Shown here: in pieces, positions 60,938 through 64,000 of the stretch
Position numbering within the stretch: position 1 is the stretch's first letter
Layout of the letters: each line of letters opens with the position of its first letter
Assembly (NCBI GenBank): GCA_021827705.1
Contig: JAKAUQ010000027.1
Location: 1-64,000, forward strand
DNA: 64,000 bases
Direction of reading: 5' to 3'
Source of the DNA: Actinomycetes bacterium
GTDB lineage: Bacteria > Actinomycetota > Acidimicrobiia > Acidimicrobiales > RAAP-2
The notes under the pieces: model-generated
Told to the model about the DNA's origin: nothing
Seen by the model: the letters and a program-made list of their open reading frames with translations, nothing else
Database searches by the model: none
Position numbers and translations under genes: made by a program

Positions 60938-61778
60938 GGCCGCCGCCCCAGCCGAGCACGCGGGACCCGAAGGCCACGATCGCGTCGCGCGCCTGGGCAC
61001 CGGCCACGCTCGCCCCAGGCGTCAGGGCGAAGTCGTGCCACTGGCCCGGCCACTCGTGCAGCTCGACGCCCGGCCAGCGCGCGAGTGCCGCGGCGTCGGG
61101 GGCCACGAGATCATCGTCGGTCCCCACGACCAGCGTCGGCGGCAGGGCTCGGGGCGGCCCGCGCAGGGGCGAGGCGAGCGGGTCCCGGGGCTCGCGCGCG
61201 TAGTGGCGCGCGCACGCGGCGAGCCAGCCCGGGCTGACCAGCGCGTCGCGGGCCGCGAGGTCGGGCGCCAACTGGCGCGCCAGGTCCAGCCAGGGCGACA
61301 CCAGCACCTGGGCGGCCAGCTGCCCGGGGCGCGCCGCCGTGGCCGCGAGGAGGGCTCCGGCGCCCGCGGAGTCCGCCAGGGCCAGCACCACGCGCGTGGC
61401 GAGCGCGGCCAGCACCGCGGCGACGTCCTCGACGGCCGCCGGGCAGGGGTGCTCGGGCGCCAGCCGGTAGTGGGGGGCCACCACCGGCGCGGCCCACGCG
61501 ACCGCCAGGTGCGAGGCCAGCGCGCGACCCATGACCGGCGAGCCCAGGCAGTACCCGCCGCCGTGGACGTAGAGCACCGTGCGGTCCCGGTGGGCTCCCG
61601 GCGGGGACCAGCGCTCCACCGGCACGCCACCCAGGACCAGCGCCTCGCGCGTGACGCCCGGGGCCGCACGACCCGCCACCGCGGCCGCGAAGCGGGCCCG
61701 CTGGCGCGCCAGGGGCACGTCGGCCGAGAAGATCAGGCGTCGCAGACCCACCAGGCTCGCGGGCCGGGTCTCGCTCAC
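60927..61778 (-). CDS. Alpha/beta hydrolase, HSL (hormone-sensitive lipase) family
   Basis: 283 residues. The HSL oxyanion motif VLYVHGGGYCLGSPVMGRAL and the YRLAPEHPCPAAVED element are typical. The nucleophile region reads ADSAGAGALL (GDSAGG type, with Ala replacing the first Gly). The acid is in GTDDDLVAPDA and the histidine in PGQWHDFAL. The family hydrolyses short acyl esters. The start overlaps the serB stop by 4 bases (GTGA), so it is cotranscribed with serB. Its natural substrate is unknown. Confidence 0.85.
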   Translation of the reverse strand: MSETRPASLVGLRRLIFSADVPLARQRARFAAAVAGRAAPGVTREALVLGGVPVERWSPPGAHRDRTVLYVHGGGYCLGSPVMGRALASHLAVAWAAPVVAPHYRLAPEHPCPAAVEDVAAVLAALATRVVLALADSAGAGALLAATAARPGQLAAQVLVSPWLDLARQLAPDLAARDALVSPGWLAACARHYAREPRDPLASPLRGPPRALPPTLVVGTDDDLVAPDAAALARWPGVELHEWPGQWHDFALTPGASVAGAQARDAIVAFGSRVLGWGGGLSG

Positions 61779-62920
61779 GCCTCGGCGCGCAGCCCGAGGA
61801 ACACCAAGACGGCGTCCAGGTTGGGCACCGAGAGGGTCGCGTCGGCGTGCTCACGCACGACGGGCTTGGCGTTGAAGGCCACCCCGAGGCCCGCCGCGAC
61901 CAGCATGTCGATGTCGTTGGCCCCGTCCCCGATGGCCACCGTACGCTCCAGGGGGATGCCCAGCTCGGCCGCGAAGCGGCGCAGCGCGGCCGCCTTGCCC
62001 GCACGGTCCAGGATGGCGCCCACGACCCGTCCAGTCAGGCGCCCCTCGGCGATCTCCAGGTGGTTGGCCGCGTAGTGCTCGATCCCCAGCTCGGCCAGTA
62101 GGGGCGCCAGGACCTCGGAGAAGCCGCCCGAGACGACGGCCGGCACGTGGCCCAGCCGCTGCAGGGTGCGCACCAGGGTGCGCGCGCCCGGCGTCAGCGA
62201 CACGACGCCGCGTACCTCGTCGAGCACCGACGCCGGAGCACCGGCCAGCGTGGCCACGCGTCGTCGCAGGGACTCGGCGAAGTCCATCTCGCCGGCCATC
62301 GCGGCGCGCGTGACGGCCTGCACCTCGGCCGCGCGCCCGCAGATGTCAGCCAGCCGGTCGATCACCTCGTCTTGGAGCAGTGTGGAGTCCGCGTCCATCA
62401 CCACCAGCCGCGTCGACCAGCGCTCCGGGCCGTCGCGTTGGATGGCCACGTCGAGCCCGTCAGCCGCGGCCGCCGCTCCCATGGCTCGGCGCAGCGCCTC
62501 GGGGTCGCTGGTGCGCACCACGATCTCGTAGCCCGTGACCGGCTGGCGGGCCAGCAGCGTCGCTCGCTGGAGGCTCGCGCCGGCGCCGGCGATCGCCCGC
62601 CCCACGCGGGCCAGGGCGGCCGGCGCCACCACGGGCGCGAGCACCGAGACGACGTAGGCGTCATCGCGCGCGGGCCGCAGCCTCGCGGTGGAGACCAGGA
62701 CGCTGGTCGCCGGTCCGAGTGCCTCGACCAGGTGCTGGCGCAGGACCGCGGGGTCGGCGGGCGCCCCGGTCACCTCGGCCACCGTGATCGCGCCGTCGCC
62801 CAGGGCCGTCTGGGCCAGGTCACGCACGACGACCTCCGGGGCCGCCAGCGCCGCGAGGGCCCCCAGGGCGGCGGCGGCCTCGCGGCGCGGGCCCAGCACG
62901 CTCACGGCGTAGGTCGGCAT
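61775..62920 (-). CDS. serB: Phosphoserine phosphatase with N-terminal ACT domains (SerB)
   Basis: 381 residues. Two ACT-like domains (about 1-80 and 85-165; VVSVLAPVVAPAALARVGRA) precede the HAD phosphatase. HAD motifs: LVVMDADSTLLQDEVIDRLA (motif I), VPAVVSGGFSEVLAPLL (motif II) and AIGDGANDIDMLVAAGLGVAF (motif III), closing AFNAKPVVREHADATL. It makes L-serine from phosphoserine. The ACT domains suggest feedback control by an amino acid, as in mycobacterial SerB2. ATG 62920 is a probable leaderless start. The hydrolase gene follows with a 4-base overlap. Confidence 0.93.
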   Translation of the reverse strand: MPTYAVSVLGPRREAAAALGALAALAAPEVVVRDLAQTALGDGAITVAEVTGAPADPAVLRQHLVEALGPATSVLVSTARLRPARDDAYVVSVLAPVVAPAALARVGRAIAGAGASLQRATLLARQPVTGYEIVVRTSDPEALRRAMGAAAAADGLDVAIQRDGPERWSTRLVVMDADSTLLQDEVIDRLADICGRAAEVQAVTRAAMAGEMDFAESLRRRVATLAGAPASVLDEVRGVVSLTPGARTLVRTLQRLGHVPAVVSGGFSEVLAPLLAELGIEHYAANHLEIAEGRLTGRVVGAILDRAGKAAALRRFAAELGIPLERTVAIGDGANDIDMLVAAGLGVAFNAKPVVREHADATLSVPNLDAVLVFLGLRAEA

Positions 62921-62926
62921 CCCTCG

Positions 62927-62932
62927 AGGATA
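62927..62932 (-). promoter_or_regulatory. Candidate -10 hexamer, leaderless serB
   Basis: On the minus strand TATCCT ends 6 nt before ATG 62920. It lies in the 20-base gap after the MFS stop codon. Confidence 0.45.
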
Positions 62933-62940
62933 GAGCCCGG

Positions 62941-64000
62941 CTAGGCGGCCGCCCGCTGGCGGGCCACCCCGGCCACGTGCTCGTCGGTGCGCGCATCGAA
63001 AGACCACAGGCGTGGGAGGGCCACCGCGACGCCGGCGACCGAGCCCGCGGCACCGATCCCCCCCAGGCCGAGCGAGAGGCGCAGCGACCACCACGCGGCC
63101 ATCCAGCCCGAGCGCAGCTGGCCCGTCGTGGGCCCCAGGGCGTAGGAGATCAGCTCGACGCCAGCCAGGCGGCCCCGCACGTCCGGCGGGATCGACTCGT
63201 TCCACAAGGTGGTGCGAAAGATGCCGCTCATCGCATCTGCGCCGCCGGCGATGGTCAGGCCGACCAGGTCCAGGGGCAGGCTCCGGGCGAAGCCGAACAA
63301 GGTGATGCCGGCTCCCCACACGACCGCAGCCACCACGATCGCGCGCCCGTAGTGGTGGACGTGGCGGGTCCAGGCGGCACCCAGGGTCGCCAGCAGCGAG
63401 CCCAGGGGGAGGCCCAGGTAGAGGAGCGCCAGCGCGTCGGGTTGGGGGAAGGTCGCCGCGACGAAGGGCAGCATCACGACCGGGTAGGCCCAGGCCATCG
63501 CCAGCAGGTCCACCACGTACGTGCCGATCAGGTCGGGGCGCGTGTGGGTGTAGCGCAGTCCCGTGCGCAGCGAGGCGACCACCGCGGACCCGCCCCCGCC
63601 GCGCGGGGGTCGGGGCAGCGAGGCCAGCAGCGGCACCGAGACGCTGAAGGCCACCACTGTCACCAGGTAGGCCCACCCCGGGCCGGCCAGCACCGCGATC
63701 AGGCCCCCGATGGCCGGGGCGACCAGCGTCGCGGTCGTGTCGCGGATGGCCCCGAGCGTGGCTGCCGCACGCTGCTCGTCGTGACGCACCAGCAGCTGGC
63801 GCATGGCGGCCACGCTCGGGGTCTGCAGCGACCCCGCCGACACCACCAGCGCGTCAACGGCGTAGAGGACCCAGGCGTGGGGATGCCACAGCGTGTTGAC
63901 CAGCAGGGAGACCGACAGCAGCCCGAGGGCCACCTCGGTCGCCACGGCCATGACGCGCCGATCCAGGTGGTCGGCCAGCACGCCGCCGTAGAACCCGAGG
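62941..64000 (-). CDS. MFS transporter (partial, N-terminus outside window)
   Basis: The gene runs off the right edge. The visible 352 residues begin LGFYGGVLADHLDRRVMAVA, the loop motif A (GxLaDrxdRR) between helices 2 and 3, so about 60-70 residues are missing. About ten hydrophobic segments follow, with a break between the halves near LPRPPRGGGGSAVVASLRTG. The sequence is like the Bcr/EntS-type (MFS_3) exporters, for example LGAIRDTTATLVAPAIGGLI. Possible substrates include drugs or siderophores. It lies upstream of serB on the same strand with a 20-base gap. Confidence 0.85.
   Translation of the reverse strand, partial: LGFYGGVLADHLDRRVMAVATEVALGLLSVSLLVNTLWHPHAWVLYAVDALVVSAGSLQTPSVAAMRQLLVRHDEQRAAATLGAIRDTTATLVAPAIGGLIAVLAGPGWAYLVTVVAFSVSVPLLASLPRPPRGGGGSAVVASLRTGLRYTHTRPDLIGTYVVDLLAMAWAYPVVMLPFVAATFPQPDALALLYLGLPLGSLLATLGAAWTRHVHHYGRAIVVAAVVWGAGITLFGFARSLPLDLVGLTIAGGADAMSGIFRTTLWNESIPPDVRGRLAGVELISYALGPTTGQLRSGWMAAWWSLRLSLGLGGIGAAGSVAGVAVALPRLWSFDARTDEHVAGVARQRAAA

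Overview
The window is a GC-rich, densely packed bacterial chromosome segment with genes on both strands. Neighbouring genes often overlap by four bases (GTGA or ATGA), GTG starts are common, and many genes appear to be leaderless, with a TAnnnT hexamer 6 nt before the start codon. Together with an actinobacterial-type gene content (a Rv1355c-like ThiF/nitroreductase protein, double-ACT SerB, mpaB/DUF2236 oxygenase, BMP-type nucleoside transporter) and a type IV pilus locus, this points to an actinobacterium, possibly Acidimicrobiia. That assignment is inference. No rRNA, tRNA, CRISPR array, intact insertion sequence or phage gene was seen.

Layout. 1-7.6 kb: cyclic-di-GMP signalling on the minus strand (PAS-GAF, PAS-GAF-HD-GYP, and an operon of GAF-GGDEF-EAL, GGDEF, an LPGV-domain protein and a polytopic membrane protein). 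7.6-10.5 kb: a 960-residue three-part protein (acyltransferase-like, E1/ThiF-like, nitroreductase-like). 10.6-20.2 kb: type IV pilus locus (pilD; then on the minus strand pilB, pilC, three minor pseudopilins, pilA, pilT and a DUF429 gene). 20.3-26.2 kb: a GNAT acetyltransferase, an HDAC-family deacetylase and a universal stress protein in tandem, then DUF2236, MarR, a methyltransferase and an MFS exporter. 26.8-31.2 kb: an AidB-like dehydrogenase and an extracytoplasmic flavin module (ferric-reductase-like protein, FMN-binding protein, ApbE). 31.7-40 kb: an orphan amino-acid-binding protein, TetR with a TetR remnant, pyrophosphatase, hydroxyacyl-CoA dehydrogenase, purU, kynU and a frame-disrupted ettA.

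40-55.7 kb is a nucleoside uptake and catabolism island: BMP binding protein, ATPase and two permeases; psuG with a PfkB kinase; cdd, deoA and add; then deoC, two aldehyde dehydrogenases (one without a catalytic half), purine nucleoside phosphorylase and a PGM2-type phosphosugar mutase. The genes predict import of nucleosides, deamination, phosphorolysis, pentose-1-phosphate to pentose-5-phosphate, aldol cleavage of deoxyribose-5-phosphate and oxidation of acetaldehyde. 55.7-64 kb: dTDP-rhamnose genes rfbC, rfbB and rfbA, bioY, an enoyl-CoA hydratase, pepP, an alpha/beta hydrolase, serB and a partial MFS gene at the right edge.

The points most worth a second look are: two missing CG dinucleotides plus a Walker A lysine-to-glutamine change in ettA; the three-part ThiF/nitroreductase protein; the completeness of the nucleoside island with its pseudo-ALDH and PGM2-type mutase; long inverted repeats after pilA and after the BMP binding protein; tandem CACGTG boxes inside the candidate pilA promoter; and the recurrent leaderless start signature.
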